DNA of 5,417 nt, taken from contig CP070810.1 in NCBI GenBank assembly GCA_020343755.1, positions 290,271-295,687 on the forward strand. The letters are read 5' to 3'. This document shows, piece by piece, positions 5,297 to 5,417 of the stretch. How positions within the stretch are numbered: position 1 is the stretch's first letter; each line of letters begins with the position of its first letter. The translations under genes and the position numbers were made by a program. A model generated the notes under the pieces. It saw nothing but the letters and a program-made list of their open reading frames with translations, made no database searches and had not been told where the DNA came from. The DNA comes from Dehalococcoidia bacterium (lineage in GTDB: Bacteria; Chloroflexota; Dehalococcoidia; Dehalococcoidales; E44-bin46).

Positions 5297-5417
5297 ATGT
5301 CTGATAATAAAAAAGTAGGCGCGGCACTAGTGGTGGGTGGGGGTGTTGGTGGTATGCAAGCTGCTCTCGACCTTGCTGAATCTGGTATCAAGGTCTATTT
5401 AGTCGATAACAAACCGG
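5297..5417 (+). CDS. hdrA: HdrA-like FAD-dependent subunit, N-terminal fragment
   Basis: Forty codons are present before the window ends. Residues 11-16 and onward read LVVGGGVGGMQAALDLAESG, a dinucleotide-binding GxGxxG Rossmann loop, then IKVYLVDNKP. The GGMQAALDLAESG pattern is typical of HdrA, the flavin subunit that receives electrons from MvhD and can bifurcate them between ferredoxin and the HdrB site. The ATG at 5297 is preceded by AGAGGAG at 5279-5285 (11-nt spacing); AAGGA also lies directly against the ATG. The position 39 nt after the fused hdrCB gene supports a shared transcript. The HdrA-specific cysteine motif and ferredoxin domains lie outside the window, so a different FAD-dependent oxidoreductase is possible but unlikely in this context. 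Confidence 0.85.
   Translation, partial: MSDNKKVGAALVVGGGVGGMQAALDLAESGIKVYLVDNKP

Noticed and set aside
1..5417. CTAG tetranucleotide looked frequent
   Set aside because: A rough hand count of about two dozen is close to random expectation for this base composition. It only shows that CTAG is not avoided.

Overview
The window holds two divergent gene sets facing away from a short AT-rich control region at about 3177-3405. The genes belong to an anaerobic heterodisulfide-reductase-type (Hdr) electron-transfer system. The source looks like an anaerobic bacterium. A bacterial-type TTGACA-N17-TATACT promoter can be read directly, Shine-Dalgarno sites precede most genes, and the genes are tightly packed. 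A member of the Chloroflexota (Dehalococcoidia-like subsurface lineages) would fit a small GAF protein beside hdr/mvhD genes, but that placement is inference. Other anaerobes, such as sulfate reducers or fermenters, cannot be excluded from sequence reading alone.

The minus-strand operon reads from 3176 down past base 1. It encodes an MvhD-like [2Fe-2S] subunit (2649-3176), two different cysteine-rich 4Fe-4S electron-transfer subunits (1715-2671 and 660-1709), and an FAD/NAD(P)H-binding reductase subunit cut by the window edge (1-659). The genes overlap or nearly abut: a 23-bp overlap, then gaps of 5 nt and 0 nt. This is the composition of the FlxABCD flavin oxidoreductase described in sulfate reducers, here in the order D-C-B-A. 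The last two genes also resemble the beta and gamma subunits of sulfhydrogenase/anaerobic sulfite reductase.

The plus strand carries a stand-alone GAF-domain protein (3406-3948), a weak terminator-like element, a fused HdrC-HdrB protein with HdrD architecture (4100-5257), and the first 40 codons of an HdrA-like FAD protein (5297 onward). By analogy with Flx-Hdr and Mvh-Hdr, electrons from NAD(P)H would enter through the minus-strand FAD subunit and pass along the ferredoxin-type subunits and MvhD to HdrA. There a flavin could bifurcate them, sending one branch to ferredoxin and the other to a disulfide at the HdrB part of the fused protein. The physiological disulfide (CoM-S-S-CoB, DsrC or another) cannot be told from this window.

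The control region holds overlapping divergent -10 elements, a 14-bp perfect palindrome, a 28-bp inverted repeat with 11-bp arms, and an imperfect tandem repeat. This suggests that both arms are regulated together, possibly with the GAF protein as a sensor. I saw no RNA genes, mobile elements or CRISPR arrays.
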